From Rhodamnia argentea (taxonomy: Eukaryota; Streptophyta; Magnoliopsida; Myrtales; Myrtaceae), in assembly GCF_020921035.1 (NCBI RefSeq), contig NC_063151.1, positions 6,510,001 through 6,574,000 on the forward strand: a DNA stretch of 64,000 bases. The letters are read 5' to 3'. Positions 22,481-43,858 of the stretch are shown here, in pieces; positions within the stretch are counted from its first letter, which is position 1; every line of letters starts with the position of its first letter. Below the pieces are notes generated by a model. It made no database searches. It saw nothing but the letters and a program-made list of their open reading frames with translations, and had not been told where the DNA came from. The position numbers and the translations under genes are program-made.

Positions 22481-23496
22481 GTTGCGACCAACCCCATTTC
22501 CGTTCTTTGTCCTCGCTCTGATTTTGAGATATCGGCTTTGCTTTCCCTTTTGTTTTCTTTATACCTCCAACCCCTCCCTTCTTCTTTTTCGCAATGTCCG
22601 TTTGACAAAAGGGAAATGCAGCGAGGGCGACGTCTTTGTTTGAATTCACGAGCAGGGAATCAGGACCCACGAATAAAAACAAAGAAAGAGAGAGAGAAAG
22701 AGAGAGACAGAAAAAGAGAAGAAGAGAATTCGCCCACTGTCGATGTTGGGTTCTCAGGAAACTCTTGCTTCACTTGCAAGTGACGGTGGCTGCGCGATAG
22801 CAAGTCTCAAGGTCTCTAACGGCGGCCCCTCTTCGCCGGTAAAATTTCATTTCTTTATCGTTGTTTTCAACCCCCCGTCTCTCTCTCCTGCTCTCTCACG
22901 CTCTCTTTTGGTTTTGCTGCTTCAAGATTCAATTCTTTTTTAACCACTCAACTGATCTTGGGATCTGATATTGAGTGGAGCGCCATTTGATCGTTGTTGC
23001 TGGCTTGTTGCTTCGCTTGCAAGCGCCGTATTCTTGGCGGGGGGTTTTCTGTCTCGTGGGTCTTTGTGTTTTGGGACGCGCGGGTTGAGGCAAGCTTCTT
23101 TCAGAGGGTTTATTATTTTAACTGTGCTCCGAAGAGAGGTTTTAGCTGCTTCTGGTGCTAATTTACATTCAGTGCCATTGCTTCTGTGGTTCCTGAGGCA
23201 CTTGCTGAGCACCCAAAAAAGAGGAAGAGCAAGTCCAGTGTGTTGTTTCTTCATGGAGTGACATTTGAGCTCTGCACATGCACCGTTGAGCTCAGTTGCT
23301 TTTTTGCTTCTTTCCTTGGTTCAAGGTCTGAGGATTTGTTGTCGGATGAGCATTGGCGGAAGCAGGTGATGCTCTCGCTGTTTCAATTTGTCTGTGAGAT
23401 GCAATTCGGCATGTGGATGTGCAAGTTTCTCCGTAAGAGTTGATGGGAGTGTTGGCCTTGATTTGAGCTCAAGATCCGAGTTGAATAATAATAATA
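22481..23496 (+). other. Probable promoter and long 5' leader of the PSKR2-type gene
   Basis: A TATA-like TTTATAC lies near 22560. Downstream is purine-rich DNA with GA runs (about 22680-22730), followed by several ATG codons that open short frames, among them one at 22617 (55 codons) and one at 22743 (about 66 codons). If transcription starts near 22590 these are upstream open reading frames in a leader of about 0.9 kb. A leader intron cannot be excluded. No start site can be proved from sequence. Confidence 0.4.
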
Positions 23497-26400
23497 ATGC
23501 TGCTGCAGCTTTTTCCAGGGATTTTCCAGAAATGGGTCTTCCTGGCCTTCTCTTTGTGTTCATTTCTATGTCTGAAAACCCCAGCACAATCTTGTGATCC
23601 AAATGATCATTTGGCATTGAAGGAATTCGCCGGTAACCTCACCGACGGGTTAATTATTGCTGCTTGGTCCAATGATCTTGTTTGCTGTAAGTGGGATGGC
23701 GTTTCCTGCGAGTATTTAAGTAACTCATCAACTCCCTTCAGAGTTACTAAGTTGATTCTGTCGGACCGAGGCCTCAAAGGCTTTGTTTCTCGCTCCTTGG
23801 GCCGTTTGAGTGAGCTGAAATTGCTTGATCTCTCGCACAATTATCTCAAAGGTGATTTGCCTGCCGAACTTTCGCTCTTGAAGAGGTTGAAGTTTGTTGA
23901 TTTGAGCCATAATATGTTGTCAGGACCAGCTTGGGGAGCATTATCTGGTATTTCATCCATCCAATCTCTGAATATTTCCAGCAATCAGTTCACTGGGGAT
24001 TTGCTCCAGCTTGGGAATTATCCTAATCTTCTTGTGTTCAATATTAGTAACAATTCTTTCTCAGGAAGCTTCAATTATCATGTCTGCGTTTCATCTAATA
24101 GTATTCGTGCCCTTGATTTATCGATGAACCATTTGGTGGGGGGTCTCGATGGCTTGGAGAAATGCGGGCTCTCTCTTCAGCAGCTACATCTGGATACTAA
24201 TTCCCTTTCTGGCCATCTCCCAGAATCTTTGTATAGTATGTCATCTCTGGAGCAACTCTCCATATCTGGGAACAACTTCTCTGGCTCATTGAGCGCAAAC
24301 TTAAGCAATCTTTCTAGCCTCAAAGCCTTGATTGTATGTGGGAATCGGTTCTCGGGCCCTTTTCCTGATGTTTTTGGAAACCTTAAGCAGTTAGAACGGT
24401 TAATTGCGCATTCAAATTCATTCTCAGGCCCACTTCCCTCTAGCCTGTCTCTCTGTCCAAACCTTCGAGTGCTTGACCTTCGGAACAATTCTCTTACTGG
24501 CCAAATTGATCTAAATTTCACCAGGTTGTCCCGTCTCTGTACAGTTGAGCTAGCCTCCAATCATTTCTCTGGCCCTCTTCCAGATTCCTTGTCCAGTTGC
24601 CGTGAGCTGAAAATTTTAAGCCTTGCCAAGAATAGTTTCAGTGCAGACATCCCTGTAAGTTACGGGAAGCTCACATCGCTCTTGTTCCTCTCATTGTCAA
24701 ACAACAGTCTCGTTAACTTATCCGGTGCTTTGTCCGTGCTTCAGCAGTGCAAAAATCTGAGCACTCTTATCCTCACAAAGAACTTCCATGGGGAGGAAAT
24801 TCCTGGAAATGTGACTGGTTTCGATAGTCTGATGGTTTTAGCTCTTGGAAATTGTGCTCTCAGAGGTCAAGTCCCTGTGTGGCTATTGAGTTGCCCAAAG
24901 TTACAAGTTCTTGATTTGTCGTGGAATTATTTTGATGGAAGCGTCCCTTTTTGGATGGGGAAGATGGAGAACTTGTTTTATTTGGATCTCTCGAACAACT
25001 CTCTCTCTGGGGAGATCCCCAAGAGTTTAACGCAGTTAAAGTGCCTTGTTTCTTCGAACCTTGTCTCGCCAAATGTCACTGCTTCTGCCGGAATCCCTCT
25101 ATATGTCAAGAGAAACCAGAGTGCAAATGGCTTGCAATACAACCAGGTCTCGAACTTTCCTCCCTCGATATATCTGAGCAATAACAGACTGAATGGGACT
25201 ATATGGCCTGAAATTGGTCAGTTGAAGCAGCTTCATGTCTTGGATTTGAGCAGGAATAACATAACCGGAACGATTCCTTCTTCCATCTCAGGTATGGAGA
25301 ATTTAGAAGTACTGGACTTATCTGATAACAATCTCTATGGATCTATCCCGGATTCACTTGAGAAGCTCAGCTTCCTCTCGAAGTTTAGTGTGGCCAATAA
25401 TCACTTAACGGGTCCCGTTCCTACCGGGGGACAATTTGGGAGCTTTCCAAGCTCTAGTTTTGAAGGGAACCCTGGGCTTTGCGATGAAATAGATTCTACA
25501 TGTGGTGGAGCTGATAATACGGGGATGAGGCCTAATATTACAGCCGGGCCCCAGAACAAATTCAGCCGTAGAAGCGGCATTCTTGTCATAACAATCAGTG
25601 TCGGGATAGGGGTTTCACTACTGCTGGTTGCCATTTTGCTAAAGATCTTGAGGAGGGACATTAGCGATCACATAGATGACTTACATGGGGAACTAGGCAG
25701 GCCTCATAGGTTATCTGAAGCTCTTGAATCTTCCAAATTGGTGCTTTTTCCAAATTCAGACTGCAAAGATCTTACAGTTGCGGACTTATTAAAGTCAACA
25801 AGCAATTTTAGCCAAGCGAACATTATTGGTTGTGGTGGATTCGGTTTAGTTTACAAAGCGAACCTCCCAAATGGCACAAAAGCTGCAATCAAGAGGCTTT
25901 CTGGGGATTGTGGTCAGGTCGAACGCGAATTTCAGGCCGAAGTGGAGGCTCTGTCAAGAGCTCAGCACAAGAATCTTGTTTCTCTCCAAGGTTATTGTCG
26001 CCATGGTAACGATAGGTTGCTGATCTATTCGTACATGGAGAATGGAAGTCTAGATTACTGGCTGCATGAGTGTAATGATGGAGGCTCTGTTCTTGCATGG
26101 GATATCAGGCTCAAGATAGCTCAAGGAGCTGCGCGGGGATTGGCGTACCTGCACAAGGTTTGCGAACCAAATATTGTCCATCGAGATGTGAAATCCAGCA
26201 ACATACTATTGGATGAGAAGTTCGAGGCTCATTTAGCTGATTTTGGCCTCTCGAGGCTGCTTCGTCCCTATGATACTCATGTGACTACGGATTTGGTCGG
26301 AACTCTAGGGTATATTCCTCCAGAATATAGCCAGATGTTGACAGCCACCTTCAGAGGCGATGTTTATAGCTTTGGCGTCGTTCTTCTCGAGCTTCTCACC

Positions 26401-26658
26401 AGTAGAAGGCCTGTGGAAGTTATCAAAGGCAAGAATTGTAGGGATCTGGTTTCTTGGGTGTTTCAGATGAAGTCCGAGAAGAGGGAGGAAGAGATCATCG
26501 ACCCGTCGATCTGGATCAAGGATCACGAGAAGCAGGTACTGGAAGTGCTCAGTGTGGCGTGTAATTGCACTGACAGGGATCCCAGGAGGAGACCCTCGAT
26601 TGAGCAGGTCTTGTCGTGGCTTGACAGGGTTGGTTTGCAGGGCTCTCCAGGATCTTGA
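23497..26658 (+). CDS. PSKR2: Phytosulfokine receptor 2-type LRR receptor kinase
   Basis: A single exon of 1053 codons, intronless like known PSKR genes. A signal peptide (about 1-31) precedes the [15 protein letters not shown]-cap and paired-Cys motif. About twenty leucine-rich repeats follow (roughly 85-660), interrupted near 515-560 by an island domain containing [11 protein letters not shown], the hormone-binding insert of this group. A membrane segment lies at about 693-715. The kinase domain has [11 protein letters not shown] (from 778), the ATP-binding Lys799, HRDVKSSN (from 895) and DFG (from 915), all intact, so it should be active. The family binds sulfated pentapeptide phytosulfokine at the cell surface, with SERK co-receptors, and promotes growth and modulates immunity. 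The match to Arabidopsis PSKR2 as I recall it is strong along the whole length. PSY1R is the main alternative but fits less well in the island and juxtamembrane parts. Confidence 0.93.
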   Translation: MLLQLFPGIFQKWVFLAFSLCSFLCLKTPAQSCDPNDHLALKEFAGNLTDGLIIAAWSNDLVCCKWDGVSCEYLSNSSTPFRVTKLILSDRGLKGFVSRSLGRLSELKLLDLSHNYLKGDLPAELSLLKRLKFVDLSHNMLSGPAWGALSGISSIQSLNISSNQFTGDLLQLGNYPNLLVFNISNNSFSGSFNYHVCVSSNSIRALDLSMNHLVGGLDGLEKCGLSLQQLHLDTNSLSGHLPESLYSMSSLEQLSISGNNFSGSLSANLSNLSSLKALIVCGNRFSGPFPDVFGNLKQLERLIAHSNSFSGPLPSSLSLCPNLRVLDLRNNSLTGQIDLNFTRLSRLCTVELASNHFSGPLPDSLSSCRELKILSLAKNSFSADIPVSYGKLTSLLFLSLSNNSLVNLSGALSVLQQCKNLSTLILTKNFHGEEIPGNVTGFDSLMVLALGNCALRGQVPVWLLSCPKLQVLDLSWNYFDGSVPFWMGKMENLFYLDLSNNSLSGEIPKSLTQLKCLVSSNLVSPNVTASAGIPLYVKRNQSANGLQYNQVSNFPPSIYLSNNRLNGTIWPEIGQLKQLHVLDLSRNNITGTIPSSISGMENLEVLDLSDNNLYGSIPDSLEKLSFLSKFSVANNHLTGPVPTGGQFGSFPSSSFEGNPGLCDEIDSTCGGADNTGMRPNITAGPQNKFSRRSGILVITISVGIGVSLLLVAILLKILRRDISDHIDDLHGELGRPHRLSEALESSKLVLFPNSDCKDLTVADLLKSTSNFSQANIIGCGGFGLVYKANLPNGTKAAIKRLSGDCGQVEREFQAEVEALSRAQHKNLVSLQGYCRHGNDRLLIYSYMENGSLDYWLHECNDGGSVLAWDIRLKIAQGAARGLAYLHKVCEPNIVHRDVKSSNILLDEKFEAHLADFGLSRLLRPYDTHVTTDLVGTLGYIPPEYSQMLTATFRGDVYSFGVVLLELLTSRRPVEVIKGKNCRDLVSWVFQMKSEKREEEIIDPSIWIKDHEKQVLEVLSVACNCTDRDPRRRPSIEQVLSWLDRVGLQGSPGS

Positions 26659-28140
26659 CTCAATCACCTCTCTTTGCAAACTGAAGGGGTTGATCCATGG
26701 AGATTGTACATGTAAAGCTACAAAAGTGTTCCTAGTTCCTGCAACGCTGGTATAGTGTCGACAGACCATGTCATCACAGCAGTTATAGGAAAACATCTTT
26801 GGCTATGCATACTGAAAGATAAAATCTTTTGGATCTTTAGGCTGTTTCGCCGTTTATATTGTATAAATAAGAAGTTTCTCCCAATATTCTTTTGCATCAG
26901 CATATGTTCCTGCATATCTGTGTACAAGCTATTCAGATTAATATGTCGAATCTGCGTTGCATTGTGTCAATATTATCTATTCTCTGTAAACTTGTATAAG
27001 TAAAGGGTCTAATGACATTCGTCCAAATCACTGCTAGAACTGTTGGACTGGGACAACATATCACATTATAATCTGAGGATTTTTATACAGCTAAAAGGGA
27101 AGGTACGCTCATTGGTTCAGGAGCGGAATCAAGGACACTTCTCTTTTTTCGAGTGTCCCTTCAGCTGAGTAACATTCAGAGACTTGTTGGTTAGTGGATC
27201 TGCGAGACTGAATGGGCTATGCAAAACTTGAAAAGGAAACATTTCTGTAAGGCGGTACTGAAGTTAACTTTGGAATATTGTCATTTTACTACACTTTGGA
27301 ACGAGAGAAATGCTGCTTTGCATGGAGGGGTTACTCCTTCAGTTGACAGGAGTCATTGAGAATGTCTTTATTTGCAGTTCTCATATCTCTGTCTCACTTA
27401 TGAATATGTCATTCTTATTGAAGCATACATTAGTCATTACAAGAGTAAATTTCACTTGACATAAATAACTTCACTTACGTTTCTTATGACATAAAAATTC
27501 GTGGAAGAAATTAAAAATACCCATCTCGTTGCCATAATATATAAGTATGATCTATTTCGTCAATTGAACGTCTTTCAATTTTGCCAATATAATCTTAAAT
27601 ATTAATGTGAAATTCCAATGAAGTCCTTTCGGCTCACTTTATATGTACATTTCACTCGAATCTAACGAAAAAAATCAAATTAATACATAATATTTATTCT
27701 GACGGTTGACTCAACTCAAGTGCCCCTTGGGGAATTACTAATCGGTTAGGGGGAGGAGAAAGGCTTGGGACTACTGATCCCAACAAGATCATTTTACGTT
27801 ATTTCGAAGATTTCGTCTAATAAGTACTCACCCCGGACGAAAGACATCTTATCCTAAGACGATATAATTTATAGCTTATTCAAATAATTTATCTATAAGA
27901 TAACTTAAATTGAGAAAATATAGCATTTTATATATAAATTCCGACAATGATAACATTGAGAAAAATAAAGTCTTGTGAAAAAAGAAGGGGATTCTTTTTA
28001 GTGGCAAAAGGGAAACATTTCGTGGTGTACTCCTCGTGTCGGGGAGAAAAAGGAGAAAAAAGGAACTTAATGGGCTATAACCACAATTAAGCAGATATTT
28101 GAGGACCATCTTAGTAAAAGCCCAAAGTTCGGGGCAAAAT
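26659..28140. other. 3' flank of PSKR2 and intergenic DNA
   Basis: The first 350 bp or so are probably the 3' UTR of the receptor gene. The segment at about 27440-27720 has worn phrases of the 'TTTGCCAATATAATCTTAAA' dispersed-repeat type. No gene is seen before the next transcript at about 28.15 kb. Confidence 0.5.
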
Positions 28141-28232
28141 CAAAAGTTCACTCCAGTTTCAGAGTCGTCTTCTCCGAGTCGATCGAGAGGGCACAGCGAA
28201 AGCGGTCGTGAAACCCCTTGAACATCACTCAG

Positions 28233-30306
28233 GTACAATTATCTCTTCGCAAAGATCGCTTGATTCATCCTGTATTTCCATCCTCGTTGTTTTGTTAGGT
28301 TCGAGAAGCGAACAACTCTTCGTTGTACCTCGCTCTGTGTGGAACGTAAACGAACTGTGTGCGCTGTTGCTTGTTGTTACAGACGAGGCACAGGCAGTTG
28401 ACATTACGGTTTAAGTCTTATTCTATCTTTGACATAACTCGCGGACGACTGACTGCAATCTTTTGCCCGCGCAATTTGGTTATTACGTTCATATTGTTGC
28501 AATGATGGGTTTAAGCTGGGATGGAGTCATGGGCAGTCATCTGTAAGTGCTGGTAGTCGTTTATTGATCGAGGGTGGCTTTGAAATGTGATAAGTGTGAC
28601 CTGGGGACGCGTGCTTCCTGATACGAATGGTACGCGCTAGAAAGTTGAGGGTGCCCATCAAGTGTTTGGTTTAATGTCTGATAGAAACTTGGTTACACAG
28701 GCTATCGATGTGATTATAAACAGATAAATTGCGAGGTAATATAGTTCCTCTGCCAACATAATTCTCTAACGAAGTATGACTTTGGTACTAGATCATGTAA
28801 GAATTTCATTTAGGACCCACCCATTTGCCACCTCTACTTGTACCCATTTAGTATAGAGGGTTCGGAGATGGCAGGTAAGGTTCAGACGTTGTCTATATGT
28901 TGGCTGGGAGGTTGATATAACATATTTCTGTTGCTAAAATAAGCCACGTGAGGATGTGTCCTTCGGTCAATGCTAGTCATTGGTAGTGCCGGAGTAAGCC
29001 TTGTGCTGGCCTATTGTGCATGTACTATTTCATGCATTTAGCGTAGCGACCAACACCTATGAAGTTTCGTTAGAGTCCAAGCCGAATAGTCGAAAGAGTA
29101 CTGATCACGAACGTTGATGATTTACTCCAGTGCTTCCCATGGCCAGTGGCATGCAGAAGCTCAGTTATGTGAAACTGTGCATGCCAATTGTTCTTATCAA
29201 TACCTTTTTTATGCCATGTTGTCTCTCTGCTTTATTTTGAGAATAGGCTCTATGATTCTTTAATTCAGAAGGGGTCAAGGTACAAATACAATGCTTCATT
29301 CTTGAAACAATTTATCAAGGCAAATAAGAGCTCCAGTGTAAGATTTGCTGTCACTGTGTTACAAGTTTCTTCAAGATAGTGAAAAGTCTATACTGAAGCA
29401 TTGGCAAAGCATTCACTCATAGAATGCATGAGATGAGACCGAGGCATGGTTGCCGATTCTTCTTTTATTGGCTAGGCTCTAAATGGATATGACAGAGTTT
29501 CCACTTTTCTTTTTGAGGAATATCCAGTAAAAGTCTTCAAAAGGGCTCAACCTCTCTCTAGGACCTGACACCAGGAGCTTCATCAAGAACGGTAAAGTCA
29601 AAATGTACTAATGCAAGTGGCCATTTAGCAGCTGATTCGATAACAGTAGTGGACGACTTCTAGGCGGTCAGAAGGGCCATCACTCTGTCTATATTCTAGT
29701 TTTGTTAGAGATTTCCTACAATTTCCAGCTTCTAGCTCCTATATTTTGCAATCCTGGAGAGTGTGGAGCCTTTTGTGGTATTATCAGAGTGACCTGATGT
29801 TAATTGGGGCGAAATCTAAAATAGGCAGGCTGAAGCAATTTGAAGATTGAACATACTATGTAATTCTTCCTCAGATTAATGCTATTTATTGGAGATGTTT
29901 TACTCGTACCAACCATGAGTGGTAATTTGGTATCAGTTGTAGACACAATAACATTTAAGTGCCCTAATTGGATAACATTTACTTCATTGAACTGCTTTCT
30001 GCTTGTGAGCCATGTTTAAATGATTATGGTACTACTTTGGTATCGCATATTCAAGTTGTGGCATGTTCATATCAATCCGATAATTCTAGAACCCTAGAAA
30101 GGGTTGAAGCAGTCCTTTCATCTCAAATTTCTCAATTGTTTCGTGTAATTATTGAAGTTATGTTGGAAAAGCTATGATTTGCAGACTCCATCTGCATATA
30201 ATTTGATACTTAGGTTCGATTTCCTTGCAGTGGATTATCACTTGAAAGGCTAATTCACGGTGCCTTTGAGGTGAAATAATTTGTTAATTTTCTTTGTGGT
30301 GCATAG
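28233..30306 (+). other. Probable 5' UTR intron of the mL59-like gene
   Basis: GC-richer DNA ending CACTCAG is followed by GTACAA at 28233. An acceptor GTGCATAG ends at 30306, 19 bp before the start codon of the small basic protein gene. The 2-kb interval has no coding frame of note. This is inferred from splice-site resemblance and from the position of the coding frame; a promoter just upstream of 30326 is the alternative. Confidence 0.45.
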
Positions 30307-30325
30307 AGAAGCTCGACACGGGCTG

Positions 30326-30706
30326 ATGGCTGGTAAAGCTGCCCAATCTGTGGTGAAGACTATTACAGAGTACCAATACCCATGGCGCGAGAAGTTGGTG
30401 AAATACAAGAGCGAACTATCCAAGGGTGTGTGGGGTTACTGGGAGTTGGGAGCATGGAAACCACTGGGAATCAGTGCTCGTCGCCGAGCTAGGCTTCGCA
30501 AGGAAGTCCTGCTTGCCGGTGAAGATTGGCCTTATGACCCCGAGAGGAAAGAGATGAGAACCAAGAGGAAAGGGCACAAGTGTGACAGGATAGCTGCCGA
30601 GAGACGGGAAAACACTGCGAGACTGATGGAGAAAATGCCGGACATGTTGCTGGCGTACAGGAAGCGGAGATGGGAGAGGAAGATGAAGGAAGAAGACAAG
30701 AAGTAG
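30326..30706 (+). CDS. Small basic protein, possibly mitochondrial ribosomal mL59-like
   Basis: An intronless 126-aa frame starting MAGKAAQSVVKTITEYQYPW. I chose this ATG because the sequence upstream of it (from 30307) looks like the end of a 5' UTR exon. The protein is strongly basic, with a central W-x-P-GISARRRARLRKE segment, a GEDWPYDPERKEM segment and a Lys/Arg-rich helical C-terminus (MPDMLLAYRKRRWERKMKEE). The 'W-P-x-ISxRRxAxLRK' pattern recalls the mL59 (yeast MRPL25) family of the large mitoribosomal subunit, and its size suits that; this assignment is from memory and tentative. There is no obvious cleavable targeting peptide. Base use and an open frame without defects indicate a real gene. 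Confidence 0.8.
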   Translation: MAGKAAQSVVKTITEYQYPWREKLVKYKSELSKGVWGYWELGAWKPLGISARRRARLRKEVLLAGEDWPYDPERKEMRTKRKGHKCDRIAAERRENTARLMEKMPDMLLAYRKRRWERKMKEEDKK

Positions 30707-31099
30707 TGACAAATTCGTCTCGTCTTCTAAACGTCCTGGCTCCTGTGATGTTATTTGTATGGAGAAATCTTTGGTGATAACACTCCTGGCTCACTCGGAC
30801 CCAATTTTGGCCTTTTTTCTTGCGTTTTCAGTTCCATGGTACAGATTGACTGAATGGTTCAGGCGTAGGCTTCTACTCATTTTACGAGCGAAATGTTCAA
30901 CCGTTTTCTTGGTCAAAAAGAGATTTTTAACTTGGATTTGTGATTTTTCTTGACTCTGTACTTTTGTATTCTACAACTGCACGTATGCCGAGTTTTCTGC
31001 AGCAAGCCCATTAAGTGATTTTTAAGGCAAAGCTGTGTCCTGATAGTGTTCCCAAAACGCACGACACATTGGATCCAAGTTCTTGCCTCGGGCCTAAGG
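30707..31099. other. 3' flank of the mL59-like gene
   Basis: Probably the 3' UTR plus a short spacer before the MITE. No other gene is seen. Confidence 0.5.
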
Positions 31100-31107
31100 C
31101 TTTTTAT

Positions 31108-31709
31108 GAGAAAAGTACTAAAAAGTCCTTAATTTATTGTATTTATATCAATTCAGTCCTTTCAGTTGGCTTAATTTAGTTTTAAACTTTTTGTAAGGTA
31201 CTAATTCAGTTCATTAGGCCAATTTAGATAGGAAATCGCTAATGTGGATTGCGGTTGTCACGCCGATCGTCCTACATGACACCGCCGATGTTGACATGGC
31301 ATTTTTAAATAAATTTTTAATTTTTTATTATCTTTTCTTTTTTACTATTACTCTTTTTTTTCTTCCTCCTATTCTTATTGAGGGTGGCCAGCCCCACCTA
31401 TGGCCGGTGAGGGTGACTTTGCCCAACCTTGGCTGGCCGACCACAAATAGGGGGAAGAAAAAAAAAAGTGAGGGAAAAAAAAATAAAAATATAAGAAAAA
31501 TAAAAAAATTGTTCAAAAAATTATTTAAAAATACGTCATGTCGTGCCACATCAGACGACCAGCATTAACGTCGGCCTAAATTAGTTGGATGGACTACATT
31601 GATATCAATACAAAAAGGTTGAGGACTAATTTAGTCCAATTAAAATATTTAGGACTGAATTAATACTAATACAACAAATTTATGACTTTTTTTAAGTATT
31701 TTTCCCCGA
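31108..31709. mobile_element. 602-bp MITE, same family as at 18.9 kb
   Basis: CTTTTTAT flanks the element at 31100-31107 and 31710-31717 as an exact 8-bp direct repeat. The ends are GAGAAAAGTACTAAAAAGTC and, inverted, GGGGAAAAATACTTAAAAAA. The inverted similarity continues for over 50 bp through TTATTGTATT...TCAATTCAGTCCT. The centre includes a 'TCGCTAATGTGGATTG ... CGATCGTCCTACATGAC' part and a GC-rich GGCCAGCCCCACC core between AT-rich runs. It is non-coding, so any open frame within it is chance. Confidence 0.8.
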
Positions 31710-31717
31710 CTTTTTAT

Positions 31718-32066
31718 AGGGCATTGAGCTCAGCATCGGGAGACTGCCAAAAGGATCTAACCATTGTCCTATCTCTCAGGTTTTCAGCTTATTCTCCGCT
31801 ATAAGACATAAAGGTAACGAGGACAAATTGTTTTAAGAGAAGAAGAAACATGTGTCGAGCACATGAAAATCCACCAACATGAGCATTGAAAAGTCCCAAT
31901 GAGACGCCCTACGTGTCCGATTCTTGCCATTGTCCGGTCACTGGACTTTGCCACCTTTCACACGCTCCGTGCATGCTGTGGGCGGTGGCTACTGGCTGTG
32001 CTGTATATCCCAAGATATAGCAGGAACCAAATGGGGGAAGGCAAAGGCAAAGGGGACAGACGAGAA
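31718..32066. other. Probable promoter region of the LEA-like gene
   Basis: The stretch includes ACACGTGTC-like and CCACGTGT-like fragments (an ACATGTGTCG word near 31850 and CTACGTGTCC near 31911), which resemble ABRE or G-box elements of stress genes. This is weak evidence. No other feature was seen. Confidence 0.3.
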
Positions 32067-32690
32067 ATGGCCAATATGTTCAGGGCAAATAGAGCTCTCC
32101 TCAACAACAGCTTCAGCACTTCGTCCGGAGACCCAGCTTTCTTTGTCCAACGCACTGTCGGCCCGACCAGGGCTTGCTTCCTTTCCACTGCTTTTGAACG
32201 CGCAGAAGTACATATTCATATCTCTCTCTATCCTCCAACTTTTTAGCCTAGGATTAATAGGTGGGTTTGTCCTTGGAACTTCAGGGCTGCGATGCCGTGG
32301 CCGAGACGAGCACGGGTGATCGCGGGACGGGGATCCCCGAAATGGGGTCCGACCCGGTGAGGGAAGGGATGTACGAGGCCAAGCAAGAGGCCCTCGGCCT
32401 GGACGAGGGCCGGGCGAGCGTCCTGACCGGATATATGGCCTACAGAGGGAGGGACGGGCCAGAGACGGCGAACGAGATGTCCCTGAGGGTGGGCGGGGCA
32501 GCCCAGAAGACAGATGGACGGCGCCTGGAAGGCCGCTAGGGAGACCGCCGAGGAGATTATGGAGGAGGAGGCGGCGGCGGCGGGCTGCAGCAAGGAGGGG
32601 AGGAGAGGGCCGAATCATGAGAACTTGGAGGGTGACAGGAACGTGGAAGATTTGAGGAGGCGTGCAGGAGGATATGATAAAGCGGAGTGA
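32067..32690 (+). pseudogene. Mitochondrial LEA-like protein gene with a shifted frame
   Basis: Exon 1 (32067-32207) starts MANMFRANRALLNN and is rich in Ser, Arg and Ala without acids until its end, like a mitochondrial presequence. A 77-bp GT-AG intron in phase 0 leads to exon 2 at 32285. This reads EMGSDPVREGMYEAKQEALG and ...ETANEMSLRVGGAAQKT, then stops at 32539 (132 codons counting the stop). One base on, from 32514, a second frame reads MDGAWKAARETAEEIMEEE and runs to a stop at 32688, ending DLRRRAGGYDKAE. Both halves have the amphipathic Ala/Lys/Glu-rich character of LEA-like proteins, and the second seems to continue the first, so an extra base near 32508-32513 appears to have shifted the frame. 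It may instead be a shorter working gene or a sequencing error. LEA assignment is by composition and motifs only. Confidence 0.45.
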
Positions 32691-33589
32691 GAGTATAAAG
32701 GAAGCCCTTAACGTAGAATCTCTGGATCCATTTAAAGTTAAATTCTTGTTGCCAGATACGTAATCCAACTTTTGTCGTTTCGAGTCTTGAATGAAACATA
32801 AAGAAAAAGGACACCCCGGGATTAATGACGGTGCTTATTTTCAGTAGCCCTGAAGAACTTGAAGTTATAAGACAGGCCAGGCTCGGCCGGGCCCGAACAT
32901 TGATTGGGCCTGAGAGAAATTCTAGGCCCACCCTAACGGCCCAAATTTTCCGTTCAAGCCCGCCCAATGAGCAGGTCCCAACCCGCAGTCGTCTAACTAA
33001 TCTACTCATTAAGGGAGAATATGTGAAAATTGTCGAGGATCATGACAATAACCACTTTTGTTCTTGTCCGATGCTTTTAAGAAAACAAAGACTTTTCCGG
33101 TTAATGATTCGGCATACCTTTTAGTGGCCAGCACGTATTTTCAATAAACACAGTATTATTAGATAAGATCCGATTCAATATCGAAAAAAGACAAATGTGA
33201 CGGCTGATATATCAAGAGAGAAATGATGAGGAAAAGAAAAATTAAATGAAAATGTATAGCCAATAAATATTATTAAAACTTAGATGCTTATTAATCTTAA
33301 ATTAAAGCTAAGCTGTAAAGATTATTGAATTAATTACCTCCAGCTTGCTTTCCTTATTTTATCACTTCATCAGAATTTCGGACAATGGAAAGACCTTTTT
33401 TTTTTTTTGGGTGCAATTTCAATTAAACGCGATGTGTTTTTTCAGATAAATTTCGTATTTATACCGGACTTGCATCTAAATCAGAAAAATTAAGCACGAC
33501 GATTAGTTTGTCCTTGCGAGAAAATTGATTTCTTTGAGGGACAAAAAGAAAGCAGAAAACGCAAAAACTCCGTTAACATAGCAACAGGC
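32691..33589. other. Intergenic DNA between the LEA-like and MAP4K genes
   Basis: It should contain the 3' end of one transcript and the promoter of the next. The segment 32870-32990 has several GGGCC / GGCCC words. No gene was recognised. Confidence 0.5.
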
Positions 33590-33639
33590 GCTCTCTCTTT
33601 CTCTCTCTTTTCTTCTTCTTCTTCTTCTTCTTCTTCTTC
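33590..33639. repeat. (CT)n(TTC)n pyrimidine tract
   Basis: A CT-rich run passes into about ten TTC triplets. Pyrimidine tracts like this are common near the transcription start and in the 5' UTR of plant genes, and this one lies about 110 bp before the inferred first intron of the kinase gene. Confidence 0.85.
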
Positions 33640-33747
33640 GATCCATTGAACCATCCGAAGTTCCTATAGGCGAAGACTTCCAATGGCGGACGAGAAGAAG
33701 CAAACGAGATCCATGTCTTGAGCCTTCTGCCGTATCTCCTCCGATAG

Positions 33748-34327
33748 GTACAACTTCTCCTGAAATCTCTCCTCTGTTCACGACACGAATGGCGAAACGG
33801 ACGAGTCGAATCGTTAGGTTTCGCGACACTAGTGAAGAAGCCTCAGTTCGAAGACACGTGCAAGCTGCTCTCTCGCTTTCGCTGGCAATTGAACTTTTGT
33901 TTAGCGCTGAATCTCTGATTCTTTCGTTTTTCGGTTGAGCCGTCACTTTTGCACTGTTCCACTTCACCTAACGTATTCTACGGGGAAATTTGTGTGCGAC
34001 AGCTATTATCCTTTGCTTCCAAGTGCTTCTCCGCATATTGACGTATGCAAATTGAGTCTTGCTTGAACTTTTTAATGTTTCTCTAGATCCTTTGATTACG
34101 GTTGATCTGTGAATATGTGGTGTCGTTGCTTGAGAATGTTTCTGGGTTTGATGGCGATAGTGGTTGAAGAGCTTGTGTTATGAGATTATTTATCGAGATT
34201 GCCGTTTGAGCTTTTTGTGAGTTTATGTAATGTTTGGAGGTAGTTTCGCAAAGAAAATATGGAACGTTGATGTCGTTGTTGAGTTTAATAACTTAGTTTT
34301 GTTCAGCCTCTTGGTTTTTTGTGGCAG
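33748..34327 (+). other. Probable 5' UTR intron of the MAP4K gene
   Basis: A donor CGATAG/GTACAA at 33748 and an acceptor TTTTTGTGGCAG ending at 34327 bracket 580 bp of T-rich DNA, 16 bp before the start codon. Splice-site resemblance and position are the only evidence. Confidence 0.5.
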
Positions 34328-34343
34328 AACAGTGAGTGTGGAA

Positions 34344-43858
<9,515 letters not shown>

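Noticed and set aside
22743-22943. Frame starting MLGSQETLASLASDGG as a possible extra first exon
   Set aside because: The following GTAAAA is a weak donor and no partner exon fits; kept only as a possible upstream frame of the receptor gene.
31242-31568. 108-codon frame
   Set aside because: Lies wholly within the non-coding MITE at 31108-31709.
31989-32768. 259-codon minus-strand frame
   Set aside because: Antisense to the LEA-like gene; Ser/Arg/Pro composition expected from the GC-rich complement, and it crosses the intron.
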